DNA of 64,000 bases, taken from assembly GCA_902515405.1 (NCBI GenBank), contig CABXUS010000002.1:33886-97885 (forward strand). Direction: 5' to 3'. Positions within the stretch are counted from its first letter, which is position 1; each line of letters opens with the position of its first letter. The DNA is from an uncultured Bacteroidota bacterium. GTDB lineage: Bacteria; Bacteroidota; Bacteroidia; Flavobacteriales; Flavobacteriaceae. Below, piece by piece: positions 49,918-58,681 of the stretch. The position numbers were made by a program, and so were the translations under genes. The notes beneath the pieces were generated by a model. The model searched no databases. It had not been told where the DNA came from and saw nothing but the letters and a program-made list of their open reading frames with translations.

Positions 49918-51294
49918 ATGAATAATTTTAGGAGAAGAGATTTTTTAAAATCATCAACACTTTTTGCAGGAGCAACCTTATTTAGCCCCTATTTACTTAG
50001 CTGTCAAAACCCAAACAATAAATTAAATATTGCCGTTATTGGTGTTGGAGGAAGAGGAGGCGCTAATTATAGTCCTATTTTAAAATCTGAAAACATAGTT
50101 GCCATGTGCGATGTTGATGACATTAGGGCAAAAGATGGATATGAGAAAATTAAATCTCAATTTCCAAATGTCAAAAAATTTACTGATTTCAGAGTGATGT
50201 ATGATAAAATGCATAATGAGATTGATGCTGTTATAATAAGTACGCCTGACCACACTCACTTTGCTCCTGCCATAATTGCAATGGAATTGGGGAAACATGT
50301 GTATATGGAAAAACCATTGGCTCATAATGTATGGGAATGTAGGACTTTAAAAAAAGCCGCAAATTATTATAAAATTGTTTCTCAGATGGGCAACCAAGGC
50401 CATACAACTAATGGTGTTAGACAAATTAAAGAATGGTATGATGCAGGAATATTAGGTGAAGTTGAAGAAGTTCATGCTTGGATTGGGGAATTTAATTTTA
50501 GACCTGGACATTATTGGACACTGCCTGATAGCTTTCCCCCACCAAAAAATGAAATACCAAATCATTTAGATTGGGATTTATGGCTTGGTCCTGCTAAGAA
50601 AAGAGATTATAACCCAGTATATGTTCCTAAATCATGGAGAGGGTTTTTTGATTTTGGAAACGGTCAATTAGGAGATTGGTCATGTCACACACTAGATGGT
50701 CCATTTTGGACGCTAAATTTAGGTATGCCCACTGAAGTTGACTCTTATGTTGAGAACAGAATAAATAATCATCATTTTGTTTGTGAAAAATCAATTGTCA
50801 CATATAATTTTCCCAAGAAAGATGAAAGACCTTCGGTTAAAATGAAATGGTATGAAGGAGGATTTAAACCAGAAATTGACCCGTCATGGCCAATAAAGGA
50901 ACTTTGGGGTGGTGGAATGATAATGGTTGGATCAAAAAATTCCTTAATTACTGGGGGAAGACCAAATAATCCAAGGCTATTAATTTCTGATAATGAATGG
51001 GAAGAATTTCAAAATAATATTCCAGAACAGACAATTCCAAGACTCAAATGGGGAGATGAGACCCCTGTTCAAGAATGGATAGATGCAATTAAAAATAATT
51101 ACCTGCCTGAATCAAATTTTAATTATGGAGCTGACCTAACAGAAATGGCACTACTTGGAACCCTATCACAAAGATTTGGTGCTAAAATAATATATGATTC
51201 ACAAAACATGAAAATAACTAATCGTCCTGATATTGATGCATATATAAAAGAGCCAGCAAGAGAAGGATGGGAATACGGTAATTCAATTACTTAG
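49918..51294 (+). CDS. Gfo/Idh/MocA family oxidoreductase with Tat signal and lipobox
   Basis: FRRRDFLKSSTLFAGATLFSPYLLSC; AVIGVGGRGGANY; MEKPLAHNVWE. Confidence 0.92.
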   Translation: MNNFRRRDFLKSSTLFAGATLFSPYLLSCQNPNNKLNIAVIGVGGRGGANYSPILKSENIVAMCDVDDIRAKDGYEKIKSQFPNVKKFTDFRVMYDKMHNEIDAVIISTPDHTHFAPAIIAMELGKHVYMEKPLAHNVWECRTLKKAANYYKIVSQMGNQGHTTNGVRQIKEWYDAGILGEVEEVHAWIGEFNFRPGHYWTLPDSFPPPKNEIPNHLDWDLWLGPAKKRDYNPVYVPKSWRGFFDFGNGQLGDWSCHTLDGPFWTLNLGMPTEVDSYVENRINNHHFVCEKSIVTYNFPKKDERPSVKMKWYEGGFKPEIDPSWPIKELWGGGMIMVGSKNSLITGGRPNNPRLLISDNEWEEFQNNIPEQTIPRLKWGDETPVQEWIDAIKNNYLPESNFNYGADLTEMALLGTLSQRFGAKIIYDSQNMKITNRPDIDAYIKEPAREGWEYGNSIT

Positions 51295-52350
51295 ATTTTT
51301 AAAATAAGCTTGGACTCTATTTATAGAGTTTTGTCTTATATCTTCCCAAAATAAATTAATATCTCCCTTATGGTAATCTTTTAAAGTTGATATTAAAATT
51401 GTATTAATTAAACCAACTTTTGGAGTTTTTAAAAAAACACCTTTGTCAATATTATCAATTTTTAATGCTTTAGAAAAAACCTTGCCGTTTAGAAATAATA
51501 GGCCTTTGTGATTGGAAAAATTAGATGTTTTTTTTGAATCCCAAGTTATTGGGTTAGAGCACAAAGCATCAGAAAGCCATTGCTTTTCAATTGTATAATT
51601 ATATTTATCTTCTCTCTTAAATATTTTAAAAGTATTCCATGTGACAAAACCACCTGTTTCATTTGGATTTTCCATAAACTGCAAATCAAAAAAATCATTA
51701 TCTGTTATTTTAGTACCAGGCAAATAGGCAGCTATTAGCTTGTTTTTTAATTCTTTACCGTCAAAAAAATCTTGTAGTAATCTTTTAGCATGTCCAGAAC
51801 CTTGACTATGACCTGCAATTATAATTGGCTTACCATGATTGTAATTTTTAAGAAATGTTTCAAATGATCTTTTTATATCTTCATATGCTAGATTATATGC
51901 CTTTTCTCCCCCATTTTCCCATCTAAACTCATCAAATACTCTAAAATGGGCTTGTCTGTAATTTGGAGAATAAAGATTGCCTGAATCTAACCATGCAGTT
52001 GATTGATATTTAATAGAAGATTGCAATAAAACATTAGAGAAATCATTATCATATATATCTGAATTCCAATTAATATTTTTTCTATCAGTAAATAATGTTG
52101 GAACAATAAAAAAAACATCTACCATCATCAGGCCATTATTTTTATTTAAAAAAGTTAAATCAGATTTTTTTTCAGGATGAACTAGCCAATCATCTAAATT
52201 TAAATATGTTGGTTGCTTAGGTTTAGGATGTTTGTTAAAATCTGTTGTCTTATATTTAATCTCACCATTATTATCTTTTAATAAACCACATGATGATGAA
52301 CTAATAATTATAAGAAAAATGAACAATAATTTACTACTTTTAAAAAACAT
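51283..52350 (-). CDS. DUF3089 family alpha/beta-hydrolase-like lipoprotein (start re-assigned)
   Basis: MFFKSSKLLFIFLIIISSSSC lipobox from ATG 52350; VDVFFIVPTLF, IIAGHSQGSGHAKRLL nucleophile elbow. Confidence 0.85.
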   Translation of the reverse strand: MFFKSSKLLFIFLIIISSSSCGLLKDNNGEIKYKTTDFNKHPKPKQPTYLNLDDWLVHPEKKSDLTFLNKNNGLMMVDVFFIVPTLFTDRKNINWNSDIYDNDFSNVLLQSSIKYQSTAWLDSGNLYSPNYRQAHFRVFDEFRWENGGEKAYNLAYEDIKRSFETFLKNYNHGKPIIIAGHSQGSGHAKRLLQDFFDGKELKNKLIAAYLPGTKITDNDFFDLQFMENPNETGGFVTWNTFKIFKREDKYNYTIEKQWLSDALCSNPITWDSKKTSNFSNHKGLLFLNGKVFSKALKIDNIDKGVFLKTPKVGLINTILISTLKDYHKGDINLFWEDIRQNSINRVQAYFKNLSN

Positions 52351-52371
52351 TAAATCTAATTTATAATAAAT

Positions 52372-53100
52372 ATGAGAATTCAATTAAAAAAAATTTTTCT
52401 AATAACACAAATTTTTATTTTTCTAGCTTGTAATTCAAAAATAGATCAAAAGATCACAATTTCGAAAATAGAAGGATCTCCATCATTTGAAAGTTCTAAA
52501 CTCTCATTAACTGAACAAGTTAAAGTTGATGATGAATATCAATTTTCTTTTGACGTTTTTGAGTATGAACTAGGTATTAAAACTGAAACAGAATATGATT
52601 ATCACCTTGCTAATTCAGACAAAGGTCAACATATCCATTTTATTATAAATAATGAACCTTATTCTGCCTACTACTCTGAGAATTTTTTAAAAAAAATGGA
52701 TGACGAAAACAATGTAATTCTAGCATTTTTGTCTAGATCACATCATGAATCAGTCAAGAATCAAAATGCATATATTTTAACTCAAATTAGTGATGAGCCT
52801 ATTGATTTAAATAATGAATTTCTTTTTTACAGTAGACCAAAAGGCACTTACAAAGGGAAGGATACTGAAAAAGTTCTTCTAGATTTCTATTTAGTAAATA
52901 CAGATATATCTACTAATGGAAACAAGGTTAGAGCTACAATTGGCGATACTGTTTTCTTTATAGATGAATGGGCTCCATATTATATTGAAGGTTTAGAGGA
53001 AGGAGATACTCAAATTAAATTAGAGCTTATAGATTCGAACGGAAATTTAATCGATGTACCATTCAATCCATCAATAAAAACTGTAACCATTGAGAAATAA
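52372..53100 (+). CDS. Conserved hypothetical lipoprotein
   Basis: Lipobox IFLACNS; beta-rich with HIHFIINNEPYSAYY. Confidence 0.7.
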   Translation: MRIQLKKIFLITQIFIFLACNSKIDQKITISKIEGSPSFESSKLSLTEQVKVDDEYQFSFDVFEYELGIKTETEYDYHLANSDKGQHIHFIINNEPYSAYYSENFLKKMDDENNVILAFLSRSHHESVKNQNAYILTQISDEPIDLNNEFLFYSRPKGTYKGKDTEKVLLDFYLVNTDISTNGNKVRATIGDTVFFIDEWAPYYIEGLEEGDTQIKLELIDSNGNLIDVPFNPSIKTVTIEK

Positions 53101-53907
53101 TTAATTCTTAGACCACTTTCTTAGTTTATTCATCTTTTCATACTCCACTAAAACTTCTTTTGATATAACCTTTAAAAATGAAGGATGTTGTTCAATAGCA
53201 AATTCAATTTTTTCAACTATGGATTCAACAGAATCATTTTCATAATCAATTTTTAAAGGCTCTTTAATTTCCATAGATTGTAATATACCTTTTTTCTTGA
53301 TTCTTATTCCTCTTTTATCAAATGAACGTCTGAAGCCATCAATTACAATAGGAATAACTACTGGCTTAAATTCTTTTATTATATGTGCTGTACCTTTCCT
53401 AATTGGTTTAAATGGTGTAGTAGTACCTTGGGGGAAAGTTATAACCCATCCGTCATTTAGTGCTATTCCTATATTTGAAATATCACTCATTTTTACTTTT
53501 CTATTAACATCTTTCCCTTTATCCCTCCATGTCCTTTCAATTGAAACTGAACCTGCGTATGAAAAGATTCTTGGAAGTGGTCCAGATTTCATTGTTTCCC
53601 TAGCTGCAACAAAGTATATGTTAAGTTTTGGCTTCCATAAATAACCAACATTTTTTATTGAGTCTACTCTTCCGCTTAACCCAGCGTTAAAAACATGGAA
53701 CATAGCTACCACATCAGCAAAATATGTTTGGTGATTTGAAACAAACAAAACATTTTTTTCTGGTAATTTTCTTAAGATTTCTGATCCTTCAATTTTAAGC
53801 CTATTGAAACCCTTAAATCTTTGATGAGTTAGTATACCTAAAATTCTTATTAACCAAGTTTTAATAAAAAGTATATGACCAAACGGGTTTCTTTTGAAAA
53901 ATGGCAC
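53101..53907 (-). CDS. 1-acyl-sn-glycerol-3-phosphate acyltransferase (PlsC)
   Basis: NHQTYFADV (NHxxxxD) and FPQGTTTPF motifs. Confidence 0.88.
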   Translation of the reverse strand: MPFFKRNPFGHILFIKTWLIRILGILTHQRFKGFNRLKIEGSEILRKLPEKNVLFVSNHQTYFADVVAMFHVFNAGLSGRVDSIKNVGYLWKPKLNIYFVAARETMKSGPLPRIFSYAGSVSIERTWRDKGKDVNRKVKMSDISNIGIALNDGWVITFPQGTTTPFKPIRKGTAHIIKEFKPVVIPIVIDGFRRSFDKRGIRIKKKGILQSMEIKEPLKIDYENDSVESIVEKIEFAIEQHPSFLKVISKEVLVEYEKMNKLRKWSKN

Positions 53908-54042
53908 CTTATAAATTTGTCGACAAATATATAAACAATAAATTAGGACTTAATTATGGATATAAATTCATTTAAAATCATAAGCTAAATGAACGTATAA
54001 TTTAATGATATGACAAAAAAATTTTTTTAATTTTAACAATCT

Positions 54043-54741
54043 GTGTTTAAAATCTTCAAACTTCACCCAATTAATTTATTGATATGGATTGTTATTATTT
54101 TAATTTCATGTCAAGATACACCAAAAACAAAAAATAACAATAAAAATAAAGCTATTGAAAATAAACAGAAAGTTAAATCAGTTGCCGATCAGTTTGTTTT
54201 GAGTGATGAAAATGCAATTCCATTTTTTTTCGAATACAACAAAAAAAATAAAGAAAATAAAGTGCGAATTGAGACTAGGTTTGGAAATATAGATCTATTA
54301 TTATTTAACGAAACTCCATATCATAGATCCAATTTTATTTATTTAACCAAAAAAAAATATTTTGATGGAACCTCTTTTCATCGTGTGGTTAGAGATTTTA
54401 TTATTCAAGGCGGAAATTCAGATTCATATGAAATATCTAAAAGAAGAAAAAAAATTGGTAGATATTTATTACCTCCTGATACAAAGAAAGGATTTAAACA
54501 TCATAGAGGGGTAATATCTATTCCTAGCAGTGATATTGACAATCCATATAAACTTGCATCTCCTTATGAGTTTTTTATAGTTGTTGATATAAATGGTGCT
54601 TATCATTTAGATGAGAACTATACACCTTTTGGCAAAGTAATTAATGGAATGGAGGTAGTTGATTTAATTTCAAATATAGAAACAGACAGAAGAGAATGGC
54701 CAATAGATAATGTAAAGATTAAAGTTAAAATTCTTAACTAA
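54043..54741 (+). CDS. Cyclophilin-type peptidyl-prolyl cis-trans isomerase lipoprotein
   Basis: GTG start; IETRFGNIDLLLFNETPYHRSNFIYL, FDGTSFHRVVRDFIIQGG, TPFGKVINGMEVVD. Confidence 0.92.
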   Translation: MFKIFKLHPINLLIWIVIILISCQDTPKTKNNNKNKAIENKQKVKSVADQFVLSDENAIPFFFEYNKKNKENKVRIETRFGNIDLLLFNETPYHRSNFIYLTKKKYFDGTSFHRVVRDFIIQGGNSDSYEISKRRKKIGRYLLPPDTKKGFKHHRGVISIPSSDIDNPYKLASPYEFFIVVDINGAYHLDENYTPFGKVINGMEVVDLISNIETDRREWPIDNVKIKVKILN

Positions 54742-54920
54742 ACAACGCCAATTAAATGTGGATGCTTATTAATATAATTTTCAACCCAAATTTCTAACTC
54801 TTCATATTCGTGAGGAAGTAAAACTTTAGATGCTTTATCCAATTCCTTTTTAAATAAAGTAAAACTAAAAGTTACTTTTTTAAGAACATTTTTTGTGTAT
54901 TGAAATACTTGACGAGCCAT
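54738..54920 (-). CDS. Conserved small hypothetical protein
   Basis: 60 aa MARQVFQYTKNVLKKVTFSFTLFKKELDKASKVLLPHEYEELEIWVENYINKHP; resembles a small flavobacterial family as I recall. Confidence 0.65.
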   Translation of the reverse strand: MARQVFQYTKNVLKKVTFSFTLFKKELDKASKVLLPHEYEELEIWVENYINKHPHLIGVV

Positions 54921-54965
54921 GCTTAAATTTAGGATTTGTTTTAGACTTTTAAATTTAAAGAAATG

Positions 54966-55418
54966 TTAAAATTTTCTTTTTATACTCCATTCATAGGTAA
55001 ATTCAGAAACAATATCTCCAACACTATCATAACCTTTTGAACTAAGTTTTATTACAGCTGTAGTGTTATTTTTTGTTAAGTTTTGGAATGAATCTTTAAT
55101 GACTTTTAAATCATTGCATTCAAAAACAATTTTTCCTTTGGCTTTTTTTAAAAATTTTGAAGAGTTTGAAACAACCAGCATAGAAATATTAAAGTCAAAA
55201 TTATCTTTTTCTTTAATTATTAACATTCCTGTTGTTAATTCAGAGGCCATACCTTGAACTGCCCAATATAGAGACCTAAATGGATTACTATTAAACCAAT
55301 TGTGTTTAACTCTTACTAAACATTTTTTATTGTTTAATTCACAAACTCTAATTCCACATAACCAAGCTGATGGAAGATATTTAAATAAAAATAAGTTGTA
55401 TTTAAACATATTAGTCAC
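54966..55418 (-). CDS. DUF4442 domain (hotdog thioesterase-like) protein
   Basis: CLVRVKHNWFNSNPFRSLYWAVQGMASELTTGMLI. Confidence 0.8.
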   Translation of the reverse strand: MTNMFKYNLFLFKYLPSAWLCGIRVCELNNKKCLVRVKHNWFNSNPFRSLYWAVQGMASELTTGMLIIKEKDNFDFNISMLVVSNSSKFLKKAKGKIVFECNDLKVIKDSFQNLTKNNTTAVIKLSSKGYDSVGDIVSEFTYEWSIKRKF

Positions 55419-56355
55419 CTATTGATGCCAAGTATCTCTCTGCATCTAATGCAGCCATACATCCTGTTCCAGCAGCTGTAACTGCTTGACGATATTCTTT
55501 ATCTTGAACATCACCAGATGCAAATACGCCAGGAATATTAGTTTTAGTTGTCTTTCCATTGGTAATTATATAACCAGTTTTGTCCATATCAAGCTGACCC
55601 CTAAATAAATCAGTGTTGGGCTTATGCCCTATTGCAACAAAAAAACCAGTAATATTAATCTCTTCAGTTTTTTGCGTTTTATTGTTTATGATTTTCAAAC
55701 CTTCAACAACATTATTACCAAGAACTTCAACAACTTCAGAATTATACTTTAAATCAATATTTTCTTTTGAATTTACACGATGTTGCATAGCTTTTGAAGC
55801 TCTCATTTCATCTTTTCTAACAAGCATTGTGACTTTAGAACATATGTTTGATAAATAAGTTGCTTCTTCTGCTGCAGTATCACCTCCTCCAACAATTGCA
55901 ACTTCTTGTCCTTTGTAGAAAAAACCATCACATACGGCGCATGCAGAAACACCTCCGCCAATTAATTTCTGTTCACTTTCTAGACCTAAATATTTTGCAG
56001 ATGCACCCGTTGAAATAATAATAGTTTTAGCATGAAGAACTGTTTCATGATTAATTATAACTTCATGAATTTCATCAGATTTTTTAGCAAAGGTTACTTT
56101 AGTTGCTTCTCCAATTCTAACATCTGTCCCAAACCTCTCTGCTTGAGCTTTTAATTCTTCCATCATTTTAGGACCATCAATTCCATTCGGATAACCAGGA
56201 AAATTATCAACATCAGTGGTTGTCGTAAGTTGTCCGCCTGGTTCCATTCCAGTATAAAGAACAGGGTTTAAATCAGCTCTTGATGCATATATTGCTGCTG
56301 TATATCCAGCAGGCCCTGAGCCTATAATTAAGGTTTTGATTTTTTCAATCGACAT
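55411..56355 (-). CDS. trxB: Thioredoxin-disulfide reductase (start re-assigned)
   Basis: MSIEKIKTLIIGSGPAGYTAAIYASRA, CAVCDG redox motif, GVFASGDVQDKEYRQAVTAAGTGCMAA. Confidence 0.96.
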   Translation of the reverse strand: MSIEKIKTLIIGSGPAGYTAAIYASRADLNPVLYTGMEPGGQLTTTTDVDNFPGYPNGIDGPKMMEELKAQAERFGTDVRIGEATKVTFAKKSDEIHEVIINHETVLHAKTIIISTGASAKYLGLESEQKLIGGGVSACAVCDGFFYKGQEVAIVGGGDTAAEEATYLSNICSKVTMLVRKDEMRASKAMQHRVNSKENIDLKYNSEVVEVLGNNVVEGLKIINNKTQKTEEINITGFFVAIGHKPNTDLFRGQLDMDKTGYIITNGKTTKTNIPGVFASGDVQDKEYRQAVTAAGTGCMAALDAERYLASIGD

Positions 56356-56424
56356 GCCTCCAAAATTAATATAAAAATTTGTGTTTGTTGTTAATCTAAA
56401 GAGTTTTATATTAGCACCCGTCTT

Positions 56425-56499
56425 CGGGGTGTAGCGTAGCCCGGTTATCGCGCCGCGTTTGGGACGCGGAGGTCGTAGGTTCGAATCCTGCCACCCCGA
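56425..56499 (+). tRNA. tRNA-Pro (anticodon TGG)
   Basis: CGGGGTG...CACCCCG acceptor, CCGCG-TTTGGGA-CGCGG anticodon arm, GGTTCGAATCC. Confidence 0.95.
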
Positions 56500-56505
56500 C
56501 ACTTT

Positions 56506-56533
56506 AAAGCAGTCAGATGGCTGCTTTTTTTTT
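56506..56533 (+). terminator. Terminator downstream of tRNA-Pro(TGG)
   Basis: AAAGCAG-tcagatgg-CTGCTTTTTTTTT. Confidence 0.7.
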
Positions 56534-56581
56534 ATAACATAAAGTCTATTATATTAAATGAGTAAAATATATTTACATAAT

Positions 56582-56656
56582 CGGGATGTGGCGCAGCTCG
56601 GTTAGCGCACACGGCTGGGGGCCGTGGGGTCGCAGGTTCAAATCCTGTCATCCCGA
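56582..56656 (+). tRNA. tRNA-Pro (anticodon GGG)
   Basis: CGGGATG...CATCCCG acceptor, CACGG-CTGGGGG-CCGTG anticodon arm, GGTTCAAATCC. Confidence 0.94.
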
Positions 56657-56677
56657 CATTTTTTATATTTTTATATA

Positions 56678-57778
56678 ATGAAGAGATTTATTTTAATTTT
56701 TACTTTTTTTATATCATGTGCACAAAATGATGATACAATCGTTACTCCATCGGAAATTAATTATACAATATCTAATATTCATGAAACAGCGTATGTTCCA
56801 TGGAGTATTGAATTTATTGATAATGAAACAATAATTTACACTGAAAGAAGAGGTAAATTATTTCTATTGAAAAATGGAATTGCAACTGAAATTAATGGAT
56901 TACCTGATGTTTTTCATAAAAACCAAGGGGGATTACTTGATATTGAGTTACATCCAAATTTTTCTAATAATAAAAAAATATATATATCTTTTTCAAAAGC
57001 TAATGATAAAGATGAGACAAATACTGCAATAGCAAGTGCAAAGCTAATTGAAAACAAATTAGAAGATTTAGAAATTATTTATTTAGGAGAAGAAATGACT
57101 TCAAAGTCTCTACACTTTGGATCTAGACTTCAATTTGATAATAATGGATATTTATATTTTACTATAGGTGATAGAGGAAATAGAGATCAAAATCCACAGG
57201 ATATTTCAAGAGATGGAGGGAAAGTTTATAGAATTAATGAAGATGGTTCTATACCTGAAGACAACCCTTTTATTAATGAAAAAGGTGCTAAAACAGCAAT
57301 ATATTCTTTCGGACATAGGAATCCACAAGGAATGTTTAAGCACCCAGTTACAGGGAAAATATGGACTAATGAACATGGTCCAAGAGGAGGAGATGAAATA
57401 AATATTATTGAAAGTGGAAAAAACTATGGTTGGCCAAAAATTACATATGGAATTAATTATAGTGGAACAACAATCACTAATGATAAATCCTTAGAGGGGA
57501 TGGAGCAACCTCTTTATTATTGGGTTCCATCAATTGCCCCAAGTGGTTTTGAATTTATAAGTTCAGAAAAATATGATAACTGGAATGGTAGTATTTTAGT
57601 TGGATCATTAAAATATATGTACTTAGAAAGATTAGTTTTAAACAAAAATAATAACATTAAGTACAGAGAAAAAGTTGCAGAAAAGATTGGCAGAGTTCGT
57701 GATGTAAAGCTTAGCCCTGACGGATACATTTATTTAGCAGTTGACAATAAGGGTATTTTTAAAGTTATTCCTAATTAA
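56678..57778 (+). CDS. PQQ-dependent sugar dehydrogenase (soluble glucose/aldose dehydrogenase-like), start re-assigned
   Basis: MKRFILIFTFFISC lipobox; VPWSIEFIDNETIIYTERRGKLF, GHRNPQGMFKHPVTGKIWTNEHGPRGGDEINIIESGKNYGWP. Confidence 0.93.
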   Translation: MKRFILIFTFFISCAQNDDTIVTPSEINYTISNIHETAYVPWSIEFIDNETIIYTERRGKLFLLKNGIATEINGLPDVFHKNQGGLLDIELHPNFSNNKKIYISFSKANDKDETNTAIASAKLIENKLEDLEIIYLGEEMTSKSLHFGSRLQFDNNGYLYFTIGDRGNRDQNPQDISRDGGKVYRINEDGSIPEDNPFINEKGAKTAIYSFGHRNPQGMFKHPVTGKIWTNEHGPRGGDEINIIESGKNYGWPKITYGINYSGTTITNDKSLEGMEQPLYYWVPSIAPSGFEFISSEKYDNWNGSILVGSLKYMYLERLVLNKNNNIKYREKVAEKIGRVRDVKLSPDGYIYLAVDNKGIFKVIPN

Positions 57779-58401
57779 TGATTATTGTTGCAGTTTCAGG
57801 TGGAACAGGGTCTGGTAAAACAACACTTGCAAAAAAAATCTTAAAAAATTATTCTAATCTTAAAGTAAATTATTTATCTCTAGATTTCTACTATAAAGAT
57901 TATAGTGAACTATCTTTCAACAAAAGATCAAAAATTAACTTTGATCATCCAAATTCAATTGACTTTAAATTATTTTATCAACATATTAGTAAACATAGAA
58001 AAGGGGATGATATTAATACCCCCACATACTCATATAAAAAACATAAAAGACTAAAAAAAACTAACTTATTAAAACATGGAGATCTACTAGTTTTAGACGG
58101 TATTTTAATATTGTTAAAAAATAATATTAGAGAATTTTTTGATTTAAGTATATTTTTGGACTTGGATTCTTCTAAACGTTTACAAAGAAGGATTTCAAGA
58201 GATAATAGAGAAAGAGGAAGAAGTAAAGCTGAAGTAGAAGAAAGGTATTTAAAAATGATAAAGCCAATGCACAACAAATATGTTGAGTCTTCTAAAAATT
58301 TTGCAGATATTATTTTGAATGAAGATTATGACTTTGAATTGATTAAAAATAAAATCGATCAAAAATTATATGGAAATAATCAAAAAAATAAAAGATTCTA
58401 A
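57778..58401 (+). CDS. udk: Uridine kinase
   Basis: VAVSGGTGSGKTTLAKKIL, LDFYYKDYSEL, NFDHPNSIDF, RRISRDNRERGRS. Confidence 0.94.
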   Translation: MIIVAVSGGTGSGKTTLAKKILKNYSNLKVNYLSLDFYYKDYSELSFNKRSKINFDHPNSIDFKLFYQHISKHRKGDDINTPTYSYKKHKRLKKTNLLKHGDLLVLDGILILLKNNIREFFDLSIFLDLDSSKRLQRRISRDNRERGRSKAEVEERYLKMIKPMHNKYVESSKNFADIILNEDYDFELIKNKIDQKLYGNNQKNKRF

Positions 58402-58681
58402 ATTTTTTAAACTTTTAAGTAATATATATATTCTAACAACTTTGATTTTTTTTATTTGGATTTTTTTTATTGACTCTAATTCAATTTTAGTAAATCTTAA
58501 ATTAAAAAAAGAAATTAATGAGTTAAGAGATAGAAAAGAAGTTTTGCAGAGACAGATAGAAGTTGATAAAAAAATTATATCTAATTTGAAAAACCCTGAT
58601 AGTCTTGAAAAATATGCCAGAGAAAAACTTTATATGAAAAAAGATAATGAAGAAATTTACATAATAGAATTTAAAGAATAA
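58370..58681 (+). CDS. FtsB/DivIC septum formation initiator
   Basis: Single TM then coiled coil and NPDSLEKYAREKLYMKKDNEEIYIIEF. Confidence 0.9.
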   Translation: MEIIKKIKDSKFFKLLSNIYILTTLIFFIWIFFIDSNSILVNLKLKKEINELRDRKEVLQRQIEVDKKIISNLKNPDSLEKYAREKLYMKKDNEEIYIIEFKE

